Of a stretch of DNA of 64,000 nucleotides, positions 49,554 to 58,799 are shown piece after piece (position 1 is the first letter of the stretch; every line of letters starts with the position of its first letter). The DNA lies in assembly GCA_965240325.2 (NCBI GenBank), contig OZ251226.1, positions 2,852,001-2,916,000 on the forward strand, in the 5' to 3' direction. The position numbers were made by a program, and so were the translations under genes. The DNA comes from Rebecca billardiae RCC1528. Lineage: Eukaryota; Haptophyta. Below the pieces are notes generated by a model. The model had not been told where the DNA came from and did no database searches. It worked only from the letters and a program-made list of their open reading frames with translations.

Positions 49554-50040
49554 GCTGCGAATGGCGTCCAGCAGCTTCGCAGCACAGTCGTGCCGGGCTT
49601 TGTGTCACACCGGAGACGCGCCTCGGTAGGCCGCCACCAACATCCGTCATGATACGACATACATCGCCAGGCCGCAACTCGCACCCAGCGGAACGCACGG
49701 ACCGACGTCGTTCCACGGTCCAGTATGTACTCGGATCAGCATGATCCTGACAATGCTAAACTACTCCGACGTCGAGAATGTCATTCGCTTCACCCTGGCA
49801 CCGCCTGGTGGCTGGTGAGCAGCATGTGCTTGACACTGGTGTGACCCGGGCTTAGGCTGGCAGATGATACGTATGCTGAGCATCGCGGATGAATCGTACC
49901 GCAGGCGCAGCGATGACAGTCAGGATTGTACCCATACTGTATGTATGAGGGTAGTCTCTACTACTTTTTTGTACGTTTGAGGGTCCCGGACCGTCGCGGT
50001 CCTGGACGCTCGCCGCGCCGTGCGGGTGGGGGCCGAGGCC
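49554..50040. other. Intergenic, no feature recognised
   Basis: Between tandem nucleolin-like and methyltransferase genes. Contains TACTGTATGTATGAGGGTAG around 49936 but no assignable element. Confidence 0.35.
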
Positions 50041-51858
50041 ATGCCGGCGTCGGCGGCAGTCGACGCCACCACCCGCGACATACTCGAGGCATCCGCGCGC
50101 GTGGCGGACCGTGCCATCAACGACGAAGCTGTCCTCCGCCTGACCCGCCTGCGGCTCGTCAACAGGGACCGGCGGAAGCACGTGCAATTCTGGACGCTCG
50201 TGGACGCCGAGGGCACGGCGGTGTGCGCGGTGCTGATTAAGGAGACTCTGGCCAAGGCATCGACGCTGGACGAGTACGTGCGCCAGGCGGTGGGGACTGC
50301 CACGGTGGGAGATGTGTTCACCGTCAGCGGCTACCCCACCCGGCGTGACGGCTGGGGAGCGCGGCTGACGGTGACGGCGCTTGAACGCACGGAGGCGTTC
50401 GAAGAGGCCCACCCCGGCTGGGAGTTCCAGCCGGACTTCCCCGCGGTGCGCGGCAATGTGGTCCTGCAGTGCCCGGGATCGCACGCGCAGCGCGTGCTCG
50501 AGCACTGCCGCTCCGGTGCGCTCGCGCCGCCGCTCGCCTGCGAGGCGCGCGGCATCGCGTACGTGCCCGCGCGCAAGGCGGGCTCGCAGGACCGCGGCGT
50601 GGTCGTGTCCTGCCCTCGCCCTGCCGAGCTCGCGGCGGCGTGCGCGGAGGACCCAGTCCTCGCGGGCGTGGGCGTGCGCGCGCTCGTCGTGCCCGAGTGC
50701 ACCACCACCCTCGACGACGCGCTCCAGCGCCTCACCCACGCCTGCAAGGCGGCGTCCCGCGGCGTGCGCGTGGTCGCATTCCCGCGCGTGTTCGTGCGCG
50801 CGGCTGTCGACGCGCTCGAGGCGGCGGGGCTGCACGCCGTGGCGAGGGTGGGCGAGTTCGACATGGTGGCGTGCCTCGCGTGGAGCAATGGGCTCGTGCT
50901 GTGGGGCGTCAGCCCCGCGGACGGCGGCGGCTTCGCCGCGCAGCCCGCGCGCGCCTCCTCGGCCGCCACCTGCCGCGCGTACCACAAGCTGCACGAGCTG
51001 TGCGCGGCCAACGCGGCGCTGCTGCGGCCGCACGCGAGTGTCGGGCCGATGGAGCGCGCGCAAGGCATGGCGGCCGGCGAGGGCGCGGCGGGCGGCACCA
51101 GGCCCCTTGCGGGCATGCACGCGCTCGACGTCGGCGCGGCCCCGGGCGGCTGGAGCTCGTGCCTCGTCGAGCTCGGCTGCGCGCGCGTGTGCGCGGTCGA
51201 CCCGGCCGAGCTCGATCCGACGGTGTGCGCGCTGCCGGCGGTCGAGCACCTGCGCATGCATGCGGAGGTGGCGGCGGAGGTCCTCGACGGGCGGCGGCGC
51301 GGCGCGACGTACCGCGCGTTCGACCTGCTCGCGTGCGACATGAACTGCACGCCGCAGACCGCCGCAGCCACCGTCGCGCAGCTCGCCGCCCACGTGCGGC
51401 CGGGCGGTCGTCTGGTGCTGACGCTCAAGCTCGGCCGGAAGACGGCGGTGGGCGCGCGCGAGGACATCGGCGAGGCGCTGCGCGCGCTCCTGCCGGTGTG
51501 GCGCCAGCTCGACGTCCTGCACCTCTGCGCCAACACGCGGCACGAGCGGACGGTCACCGGCGTGCGCCGCGAGTGCCTGCTGCCGGCGCGGCTCGTCCGC
51601 GCCGTGCTGCCCGCGCTGGACGCGTGCGCACGCGCGCGGGCGGCTGGCGGCGGTTGGCGCACGGCGGCCGCGCGGGCAGCCTTCCTGCTGGCCGCGACGT
51701 CTGCGGCTGGAACGGCCGCAGCGTGCGCTGCTGCGCTCGCAGCCGGGAGCCTGACTCGCGGCGCATCGCCCACGGGCGCCGAGGTGCTCGGCGAGCTGAC
51801 GACGCAGATGCCGTGGGACGAGATTGTCGCCGAGGTGGCAAGCTACACGTACTACTGA
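50041..51858 (+). CDS. FtsJ-like SAM-dependent methyltransferase (RlmM-like architecture)
   Basis: Single exon, 605 residues from the ATG at 50041 (the frame opens with a GTG at 50020). The C-terminal half contains the SAM-binding motif I LDVGAAPGGWSSCL (near residue 370), an acidic residue in motif II (VCAVDPAEL), DLLACDMNCTP (motif IV) and VRPGGRLVLTLKL with the lysine expected of the FtsJ K-D-K-E set. The N-terminal half has no clear motif, but an OB-like or THUMP-like RNA-recognition role is possible by analogy with bacterial RlmM (23S rRNA 2'-O-methyltransferase), which couples an N-terminal RNA-binding part to a FtsJ domain. The target RNA is unknown. The Ala/Gly-rich stretch after the methyltransferase core looks like a linker. 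Confidence 0.75.
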   Translation: MPASAAVDATTRDILEASARVADRAINDEAVLRLTRLRLVNRDRRKHVQFWTLVDAEGTAVCAVLIKETLAKASTLDEYVRQAVGTATVGDVFTVSGYPTRRDGWGARLTVTALERTEAFEEAHPGWEFQPDFPAVRGNVVLQCPGSHAQRVLEHCRSGALAPPLACEARGIAYVPARKAGSQDRGVVVSCPRPAELAAACAEDPVLAGVGVRALVVPECTTTLDDALQRLTHACKAASRGVRVVAFPRVFVRAAVDALEAAGLHAVARVGEFDMVACLAWSNGLVLWGVSPADGGGFAAQPARASSAATCRAYHKLHELCAANAALLRPHASVGPMERAQGMAAGEGAAGGTRPLAGMHALDVGAAPGGWSSCLVELGCARVCAVDPAELDPTVCALPAVEHLRMHAEVAAEVLDGRRRGATYRAFDLLACDMNCTPQTAAATVAQLAAHVRPGGRLVLTLKLGRKTAVGAREDIGEALRALLPVWRQLDVLHLCANTRHERTVTGVRRECLLPARLVRAVLPALDACARARAAGGGWRTAAARAAFLLAATSAAGTAAACAAALAAGSLTRGASPTGAEVLGELTTQMPWDEIVAEVASYTYY

Positions 51859-52388
51859 GCGGTACCAGGAGTCCCATCGTTGCTACAAGTACCGTTGGAA
51901 TCAGGCTTCAACAGCACGCTCGGCTTCTGTCCCCGGCTCCGGCTCCGGAGCCGGAGTCAGAGTGGGCTCCGGAGCGGGAGGCTCTGCTGGACTGGCGCAC
52001 GGGGCGAACAGTGCCTGGGACTGGGAATAACTTAGTTCCCGGGATTTATATATATATAATGATATACTCAGTGCCCGACAGTGAATAGTGATGGAGCCCG
52101 CTGTCGAGCGCATATAATTTTGGCTCAGATAAGTATATATATAAATGAATAGATTAATATATGTAGAGTAGTTATGTCTATCTAGTATCAGTCGTCGGTC
52201 ACTCGGTCAGCCAGTCAGTCAGTATGGCCTAGAATCTAGTGAGTAGGTACCGTGCGAACCGCGCCGGCCGCCGGTGAATCGGGGCCGGGCCGTCAACTCG
52301 GGCGAGCCACCCGCTGTCGGGCTCGGCACCGGAGGTCCCGCGGCCGCCGGGGTGAATGAAGTCAGGGTGAGTGTCAGCCACGGCAGCT
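51859..52388. other. Intergenic at convergent gene ends
   Basis: Contains a GGCTCCGGCTCCGGAGCCGG palindrome-rich stretch at 51936-51955, a TA-rich stretch at 52047-52060 and TATATATATAAATGAATAG around 52133. No gene supported. Confidence 0.4.
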
Positions 52389-53432
52389 CTAGCATGTCAG
52401 CACGCGTGCATTGCCTGCCACCTGGCCCGGTGAAAGAATGCTGTGTGGCAGGTGCTTGAGAACGAAGCCCAAAACTGCGCTGTACGCGCGCTCAAAGTGA
52501 CCGTGCACAGCAGCGCGCACATCTGGGCTCACGTCAGTGCACCATGTCTGAAACCAGGTGCCCCGGGTCATGTCCTTGGCTTTTCCGACGGGGTCTGGCT
52601 GCTCTGCAAGGGAGCGCACATCCTTGAGGCCGAGCCACCTCGTCAGCTTCAGCCATGTGCCAACCTGGTCGTGCTCGTTGGCCTCGAGACTGACCACGAT
52701 CAAAGGCCCGGGAATTCCACTCATTTGGCGCGGCAGCCTATCGTAGTTCTTTCTGTGCACCCAGTTCCACCTGCAGCCAAGCGCAACGTCCACGAGCGAG
52801 GGTGGCATTGAAGGCGTATGGTTGGCTGGACAGCCCGCCAGTGTCCGCCACAGCGGACCCAGATTCATGTGGTTTCCGTTGGACGCCCTGAGCATGTGGT
52901 TGCGGGCAGACACCAGCCAGGCAATCGGCTCGCGGATGCACGCGATGGCGCGGATGGAGGGGATCTGCACCAGACTGTCAGGTATCCGAGGCCCAGATAG
53001 AAGCGACGGTTCGCTGATCACCACGCGCCTCGTTGGTCCATTGCCAGGGCCCGTGGCTGTTGTGCACATGCGGCGCACAAACTCGACCGGAGGGCTGGGT
53101 TTCCATAACGGTGCTCCATTCGTCTCCTCCCAGCATTGGTCGTGCTCACCAAGCGCCATGCTCGGGCATTCAAGCTCTGGGTGCATTGCCAAGAGATTGC
53201 GAAGGTATGTGGTGCCGCTTTTGGGCATGCCGACGATGACGACATCAATCTGCACCTCGCGCCATTCCGTCGCGCTCGTGTTGCAGCCGCCGGCGTGAGA
53301 TGTGGCTGACGCAGAGGCAGGCGAGGGTGAATTGAGGACGACGAGCACTATGCTGACCAGGCTAATCGCCGTCGAATCGAGGCGCTTTGCTGCGCGACTC
53401 CGCGTTTCTGCCACCGCATCCGTCGTGATCAT
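52389..53432 (-). CDS. Sulfotransferase (PAPS-dependent), type II membrane protein
   Basis: 347 residues from the ATG at 53432. A short hydrophobic anchor lies at about 22-34 (AISLVSIVLVVLN). The canonical 5'-phosphosulfate loop VGMPKSGTTYLRNLL sits at 67-81, with the catalytic-region Lys in PKSGTT. The 3'-phosphate-binding motif appears as IREPIAWLVSARNHM. Between them, ISEPSLLSGP fits the family's second strand-helix unit. It looks like heparan-sulfate-type or carbohydrate sulfotransferases of the Sulfotransfer_1/3 group; substrate unknown. Single exon. Divergent from the coiled-coil gene, with a copy of the dispersed repeat in the 306-bp gap. Confidence 0.88.
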   Translation of the reverse strand: MITTDAVAETRSRAAKRLDSTAISLVSIVLVVLNSPSPASASATSHAGGCNTSATEWREVQIDVVIVGMPKSGTTYLRNLLAMHPELECPSMALGEHDQCWEETNGAPLWKPSPPVEFVRRMCTTATGPGNGPTRRVVISEPSLLSGPRIPDSLVQIPSIRAIACIREPIAWLVSARNHMLRASNGNHMNLGPLWRTLAGCPANHTPSMPPSLVDVALGCRWNWVHRKNYDRLPRQMSGIPGPLIVVSLEANEHDQVGTWLKLTRWLGLKDVRSLAEQPDPVGKAKDMTRGTWFQTWCTDVSPDVRAAVHGHFERAYSAVLGFVLKHLPHSILSPGQVAGNARVLTC

Positions 53433-53738
53433 CACGTACGCGGAAGGGGAGGGCCACCTCGCGGTTGAGCCGGCTGTCCAGGCCGAGGCCGAGGGGGCCC
53501 GGTGCGCCTGCGCTGAAGTTGATGAAGAGACGCTCGGTCAACCGTCAACAGTTTACTAAGAATAAGAGACGCACACAGCTCAGCTTGCAGGCGAGATCAC
53601 AGTAGCTCCGTGGGGATGAGTCAGAGACGCGCGTCAACCTCAAACACGGCCCTTGCTCAAACCGACGTAACAACACCGGAATGAGGACCGTACCATACGG
53701 GAAGCGGTCGCAGATCGCCGTCCAAGACCGGCGTTTTC
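53433..53738. promoter_or_regulatory. Divergent upstream region carrying dispersed repeat copy 3
   Basis: 306 bp between ATGs of the sulfotransferase (-) and the coiled-coil gene (+). The dispersed repeat at 53547-53600 occupies its middle; no other motif recognised. Confidence 0.4.
53547..53600 (+). repeat. Dispersed repeat family, copy 3
   Basis: CAACAGTTTACTAAGAATAA then GAGACGCACACAGCTCA and GCAGGCGAGAT, closest to copy 2 but lacking the TTAT insertion and the TGACGCCCGCC block. Confidence 0.75.
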
Positions 53739-55538
53739 ATGGGCACTCCAACGCCGATCGCGGCGGAGCGCCGCTTGCCGCGGCAGCGGCCCAAGACCTC
53801 TCCAGCGGCCCGCGCCGTAGGCCGGCCGCCGAAGCTAGCGCCGACCGCCTCGCCCCAGAAGCATACGCCGACCGCCTCGCCGCAGCCAGCGCCGCCGCCG
53901 TCGCCAGCCGATGCGCTCGTCGCTGACCTCCGCGTGCTTCTGGAGGAGAAAGAGCGCGAGCTCCAGCTGGCCTCGCAGATTGGGCAGGCTTTGATGCGCA
54001 AGACGGAGCGAGACGAGCTCAGGCACCGCGCTGAGCTCGGGATCATGCAAGAGCAGCTTCGGAGCGCTGCGACCATGCTGTCGCACTCGGAGCCGTGCAC
54101 GCCGTGCTCGCCGCTTGGGCCCAAGCCTCCAGCATCGCAGCTTGCGGACGGTGGTGAGCGAAACGGCCTCTTCGAACGATGCCATGCCGCCGAGGGGCGC
54201 GCCCAGCTTGCGGAGGAGCGCGCCGCCGCGCTGGCCGAAGAGCTGCGCGCCGCGCACGACCAGCTCGACCGCGCGGCCGGGCAGCAAGCCGCCACGCAGG
54301 CCGGCGAGGTGACACCAACGCGCACGCCTGCGGGCGGCGCAGACGTGCCCGCGGTCCTCGAGCCCGAGCGCTGTGTCGCGAACGGGGAGGAGGACAGCTC
54401 CAGCTCGGAGCTTCTGGCCTGCGAGGGCAGCGACGACGGGCTGCCTGCGCCCCCGTGCACGCGCGCTCTGGGCCTGGACGCGAGCCAGCGGGCGGCAGAT
54501 GTGGAGGCGTCGCGCGCTGCCGCAGCGCGCGTGTCCGCCCAGCTGCACCTCCTCGCGGACGCGTCCGGCCAGCTGAAGGCGGAGCGTGATCTGCTGGTGG
54601 ATCGCACCAACGAGCTCAGGCTCGAGCTGACGCAGGCGCACGCGGAGGCGGCCGAGCTGAGGCAGGGCGCGGCGCTGCGCGAGGCGGCCGCGGCCGAGAC
54701 GGCACGACAGCTCGAGCTCGAGCTGAGCGCGGCGCGGAAGGCCCTCGACCAGTCCGAGGCGTCGCTTGCCGACGCGCGCGCGGATGCGTCCGCTCTGCGC
54801 GAGCGGCTGGATGACGCGCTGGCCGCGCTGCATGAAGCACGGCTCGCACTCGCCGCGCGAGACCTCGAGGCTGAGGCGGTTGCCACAGCGCGCTCGAGCT
54901 CGGACACGCCCACAGCGAGCGCAGCCGAGTGCACACCACAGCAGCCGCCGGCGACGCCCACGCCAGAGCAGCCCAGTGCGCGTGTGGAGCGCGCGCTGGG
55001 CCCCGCAGATGCCGAGGGCGACGGCGGCAGGTGCGCAGATGACGCCCAGCGCATCGACAGCGAGCTGGCCTCGGTGCACACGCGTGAGGAAGGGGCCGCG
55101 GCGTTGCAGGCGGCCAACGATGCGCGCGATGTGCCCGAGGCGCAGCCACCGACCGCACATGGAGCACGGCACGAGAGTGACGTGCACGCGGCTGCACCCC
55201 CCCGCGGTGCTCGATTACCCATCTTGGCGCCATCCTCCACCATTGCCCGTGCGAGCAGCCCCTGGAGCTGGTCGTACGCCGCTCGTGCTGCCATGCTTGC
55301 TGCGGCCGGGAACAGCACAAAGCTCCGCGAGGTCTCGAGGCAGCTCCTGGGGCCTCGGGCGAAGGGTCCGCTCATCGAGTTGCGCGCTGCGCGCGATGCC
55401 GATCTGCAGGCAAGTCGCAGCGGTGGTCTCGCGGGCCGGGACGGCGGAGGAACTCTGCCGGGTCCCAGCAAGCAGGGTGATCAGCGGCCGTCGGCGTTGT
55501 TTGGCGGCGTTCTCCAGCGCGGACGAGAATCGTCATAG
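53739..55538 (+). CDS. Coiled-coil protein with CC1-box-like start
   Basis: Single exon, 599 residues. The N-terminus (1-57) is Pro/Ala/Arg-rich and disordered. Residues about 58-105 begin a coiled coil with ELQLASQIGQALMRKTERDE, which resembles the CC1 box (Ala-Ala-x-x-Gly-x-x-Leu-Leu) of dynein adaptors such as BICD and Spindly; here it reads ASQIGQAL. Further coiled coils follow at about 145-180 and 255-395 (QLELELSAARKALDQSEASL), separated by acidic or Ser-rich linkers. The C-terminus has a short conserved-looking segment (SYAARAAMLAAAGNSTKLRE). No enzymatic motif. A cargo-adaptor or scaffold role is inferred from the box alone. A long antisense frame (53657-55471) is a codon-bias shadow. 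Confidence 0.6.
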   Translation: MGTPTPIAAERRLPRQRPKTSPAARAVGRPPKLAPTASPQKHTPTASPQPAPPPSPADALVADLRVLLEEKERELQLASQIGQALMRKTERDELRHRAELGIMQEQLRSAATMLSHSEPCTPCSPLGPKPPASQLADGGERNGLFERCHAAEGRAQLAEERAAALAEELRAAHDQLDRAAGQQAATQAGEVTPTRTPAGGADVPAVLEPERCVANGEEDSSSSELLACEGSDDGLPAPPCTRALGLDASQRAADVEASRAAAARVSAQLHLLADASGQLKAERDLLVDRTNELRLELTQAHAEAAELRQGAALREAAAAETARQLELELSAARKALDQSEASLADARADASALRERLDDALAALHEARLALAARDLEAEAVATARSSSDTPTASAAECTPQQPPATPTPEQPSARVERALGPADAEGDGGRCADDAQRIDSELASVHTREEGAAALQAANDARDVPEAQPPTAHGARHESDVHAAAPPRGARLPILAPSSTIARASSPWSWSYAARAAMLAAAGNSTKLREVSRQLLGPRAKGPLIELRAARDADLQASRSGGLAGRDGGGTLPGPSKQGDQRPSALFGGVLQRGRESS

Positions 55539-55680
55539 TTGTGGTGCCAGGCCTCCGTCCGCCCCTCCGACTCCGAGGGCTGGCAACTGGCAGCAGCAGT
55601 GGCAGCTATAGTCTCCAACGTGACTAGCTACTAGGGGCGGACGTGATATTCATTCGACTCGGGCCTTTTATGATGCATGC

Positions 55681-55682
<2 letters not shown>

Positions 55683-55732
<50 letters not shown>
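55683..55732. repeat. (AT)n microsatellite, 50 bp
   Basis: Uninterrupted AT dinucleotides. Confidence 0.97.
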
Positions 55733-55734
<2 letters not shown>

Positions 55735-55759
55735 GATTATTCGATCGACGTGCTCATGA

Positions 55760-55860
55760 CTCTGAGTGATCTCTGAAGATTAGATGATGCCATGATGGCA
55801 ATATTAATAATTCCTCTGAGTGATCTCTGAAGATTAGATGATGGCAATATTAATAATTCG
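55760..55860. repeat. Tandem duplication, ~50-bp unit
   Basis: CTCTGAGTGATCTCTGAAGA then TTAGATGATG...GGCAATATTAATAATTC occurs twice in a row; the second unit lacks CCATGAT. A related pair, CATCATCTCATGATCAGTA, occurs at about 56002 and 56046. Confidence 0.85.
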
Positions 55861-56804
55861 CGATCATCTGACACTGCTGATGAATGCCTGACGTCAATAT
55901 GTCATCATGACAGATCATCATCAGACTCAGCGATGACGATACTGATCCGGACTGCCACTAGTGGCCGGACCGTGCATCACTCGCATGGCTACTGTCGTCG
56001 CATCATCTCATGATCAGTACTATGAAACACTGTCGGCGTCGCCATCATCTCATGATCAGTAATGAAACTTGATATCATATCAGATCATCACAGCAGTGCC
56101 GCAGACCGCCCGGCGCAGATTGAGATGACTGATGAGTGATGAGCCACTGCTGACTACGTCTAAGGCATGCGCTGATGCCAGCCGTGAGCCGAGTCTGAGT
56201 GAATCAAGTGACTCGTCTAAAGTTCTCCGAGTCACAGTGACGACGACAAGTCAGAACGAATAACCGTACTACAGTACGTAATTTCTAAAGACGACGACGT
56301 AGTTGCAGCGCACTATGTACACAGAGTCTGCGCGCACTCATGCCGATAATGGCGGGCGATATCATCATGATGATCAGCATGCACTGTGCGCGCAGTGCAT
56401 CATGCCAGCAGCCAGCAGAGCGACACTCATAATATGCGCCTGCAGACGACGACGTCGGCGACGCGCCGTCGACTACGTCGGACCCCGTCAGACCCGCCGG
56501 ACGATCGACCGCACCATGGGAGGCACGGTCCGCAGCCTAGTATGTATGTGGGGACCGTATACTATACTTGAACTTGTCCAATGCGGGCGCCCTACACGTC
56601 GGCCTCGCGGACGCCCAGTGCCTGCCGAGTGTGCCGACCGCGCAGCGAGCCCCTGGGACGCGGCCCGCCTAATTCGCCAACCGTGAACTACCGCCTCTAT
56701 AAGTATAGACAGTCAACTAAGCTACATCAGAGTGATGATGATGTCCGTCGATCGATCCTCGCGTCATCAAATCGCGGCGGTGCGACGAGGCGCATCATCG
56801 GACA

Positions 56805-58670
56805 TCACTGCGATTCATCCGCGCTCATCCGTGGCCGCTGTAGTAAGGCCTCTGACAGATTCGAATACCGCCGCTGCCAATGCCGCCGCCCGCCGCCCGC
56901 CAATGTTGTAATAAAGTCATTGCTCGTGTGCGGGCGCGGTCCGTCGGCATCCGCGTGGCGGACAGCGCCCAACGCATCGCCCGCGAAGGCCTCAGGCGCC
57001 TCAGCCGGCGGCCCACCGCACAGCAGCACGGGCTCTCCTGACGCGAGCTCAAGATTGCGTCGCAGGTACGCGACCGAGGCAGCGGGCGCGCACGATGAGT
57101 GCGCTCGCACCCAGTCGAAGATCTGCTCGCACCACGCTTGCGCGAGGTGCGTGCAGTCGGCTGGGAGCACCCCGGGGACGGCGGGCGCGAGTGGCTCGCA
57201 GCTTCCGCGACACGAGCTGTCCGCCGGACCGCCAGCCGGACAGCGCTGCCTCAGCACAGCCGTCGGCGGGTCGGCCGAGTACCTGAGTGTGCACGCGGCC
57301 GTGTCCATGGCGAGCTGGGGTGCGACGGGGGCGCGCCACACCATCGGCCACGGCGTCCGCGTCCACACGTCGGTGCAGTACGCGAGCGGCCACAGCCGCT
57401 GCGCCTTTGAGAAGAAGTGGACGGTGAAGGTGTTGACGGCATGCCTCAGCGGGGGCACTGCTGGCGTCCCCGCGGACGAGCGCGCCATGCGGCCCGGCGG
57501 TGGCGCGGGCTGTTGCACGCGCACGCGCAGCGCCTCGAGCGGCCCCATGGGCAGGCCCAGCACCGCGCCGGGGAGGCCGATGAGCAGGGACATGCGCATG
57601 TTCGGGTCGATGAGGAGTGTGCGCCCAGAGCTCCGCTCGATCCGAAAGTCGAGCTGCGCGACGCCGGTGAAGCCGAGGGCGCGCATCAGCGTGCCAAACA
57701 CGCGCGCCGCCTCGGGCAGGTTGGCTGTGCGCGACATCATGCCAGCGCCCGTCTCGCCTGCGTATGCGAGAGGGACGTAGCCGAAGCCAGCGACTACCTC
57801 GCCGTCGACCACCGCGCCCACCCATTCCACCGACACGCCGTCCACCCACGCCTCCAGCAGCAGACTCTCCTTCCCCTTGGCCGCCAGCTGCACAGCCTCG
57901 CGCAGCTGCGCGGCCGTGCGGCAGATGCGCACGCCGTGGCCGCTGCTGTCGAGCGCAGTCTTGGCGACGAGCGGCAGGCGCTGCGCGAGGTGGTCGAGCT
58001 TGGCTGCGCTCACGCGGGCCAAGGACGACGGCTTGAGCGTCGTCTGCCACGCCAACGGTAGCCCGAGCATCGCCGCCACCCGGAGTGTGCGCAGCTTGTC
58101 CGTGTGGCGCAACCAGTGCTTGCGTACGCGCGGAAGCGAGCAGACAAGCGTGGCGAGCGCGCGCTCCTGCGCCTGCGTGCGCGTGCTCAGGGCCTCGAGC
58201 TTGTGGGCTGATCGGATCATCAGCTGCGTCGACGTGCGATAGTCCGCCAGCACGATGGCCGGCGCCCACTCCACGATGGCCGCCTCGAGCGCGCTCGCAA
58301 GACCGTGCTGTGGCGCGTGACGCGCGTAGCGGATGGTGTTAGTCGATGACGAGCTGTTCCACAGGCCGTTCCAACGGTCGTGCGGGCTCGCCTGGTGCTG
58401 TGAGAGTAGTACACCCACCTCCCATCCCGCGCCATGCAGGTCGGTCGCGTACTGCGGCACCAGGCCCGGCCCGTTCGTTGTCGTCGCCACGGCGATCAAG
58501 AGCACGCGCGAGCCCCCGCCCAGCCGCGCGGCGCGGCACGCGTCGGCGCCGCCGTCGGGCGCGGTGCTGCCGGGCGTCGGTGAGGACGAAAAAGCGCGTG
58601 CGCCCGCGCTGGCACCGCCGTGCGCCGCGCCGAGGATGAGGAGGGCCGCGAGCGCAAGGCGGCGACTCAT
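56805..58670 (-). CDS. Secreted/ER ATP-grasp-like protein
   Basis: Single exon, 621 residues from the ATG at 58670; the upstream codons give only TTG. A signal peptide is clear (hydrophobic stretch at 5-18, AGARA before a Phe at about 27), a pattern also found in complex-plastid leaders. The middle of the protein shows ATP-grasp elements: PLVAKTALDSSGHGV (ATP-binding Lys and glycine loop), ESLLLEAWVDGVSVEWVG and GVAQLDFRIERSSGRTLLIDPNMR, with the DPNMR resembling the metal-binding E/D-x-N-x-R of the family. The C-terminal 200 residues carry about ten cysteines (CPAGGPADSSCRGSCEP), consistent with an oxidising compartment. ATP-grasp enzymes ligate a carboxylate to an amine or thiol; the substrate here is unknown. 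Confidence 0.7.
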   Translation of the reverse strand: MSRRLALAALLILGAAHGGASAGARAFSSSPTPGSTAPDGGADACRAARLGGGSRVLLIAVATTTNGPGLVPQYATDLHGAGWEVGVLLSQHQASPHDRWNGLWNSSSSTNTIRYARHAPQHGLASALEAAIVEWAPAIVLADYRTSTQLMIRSAHKLEALSTRTQAQERALATLVCSLPRVRKHWLRHTDKLRTLRVAAMLGLPLAWQTTLKPSSLARVSAAKLDHLAQRLPLVAKTALDSSGHGVRICRTAAQLREAVQLAAKGKESLLLEAWVDGVSVEWVGAVVDGEVVAGFGYVPLAYAGETGAGMMSRTANLPEAARVFGTLMRALGFTGVAQLDFRIERSSGRTLLIDPNMRMSLLIGLPGAVLGLPMGPLEALRVRVQQPAPPPGRMARSSAGTPAVPPLRHAVNTFTVHFFSKAQRLWPLAYCTDVWTRTPWPMVWRAPVAPQLAMDTAACTLRYSADPPTAVLRQRCPAGGPADSSCRGSCEPLAPAVPGVLPADCTHLAQAWCEQIFDWVRAHSSCAPAASVAYLRRNLELASGEPVLLCGGPPAEAPEAFAGDALGAVRHADADGPRPHTSNDFITTLAGGGRRHWQRRYSNLSEALLQRPRMSADESQ

Positions 58671-58799
58671 GATGCAATCGGCGTGATGATTCCGATGACG
58701 AACCAACCGCCGCCCTTGGACCGACGTTGATTTGCTGCTGACGGACGGTTCGGTTCAGCCAAGGGGGTTCGTTCGGCGCCTACTGTACCCGTAGGCTCC

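Larger units (their letters stand above)
55539..56804. other. Intergenic, AT-richer, with tandem repeats
   Basis: Besides the microsatellite and tandem duplications listed separately, there are many TCATCATGATGATCAG-like short inverted and direct repeats across 55870-56380. No gene supported. Confidence 0.45.

Noticed and set aside
53657-55471. 604-codon minus-strand ORF antisense to the coiled-coil gene
   Set aside because: Ser/Ala/Arg-rich composition with no motif; it is the expected antisense shadow of a GC3-biased, Ala/Glu-rich gene.
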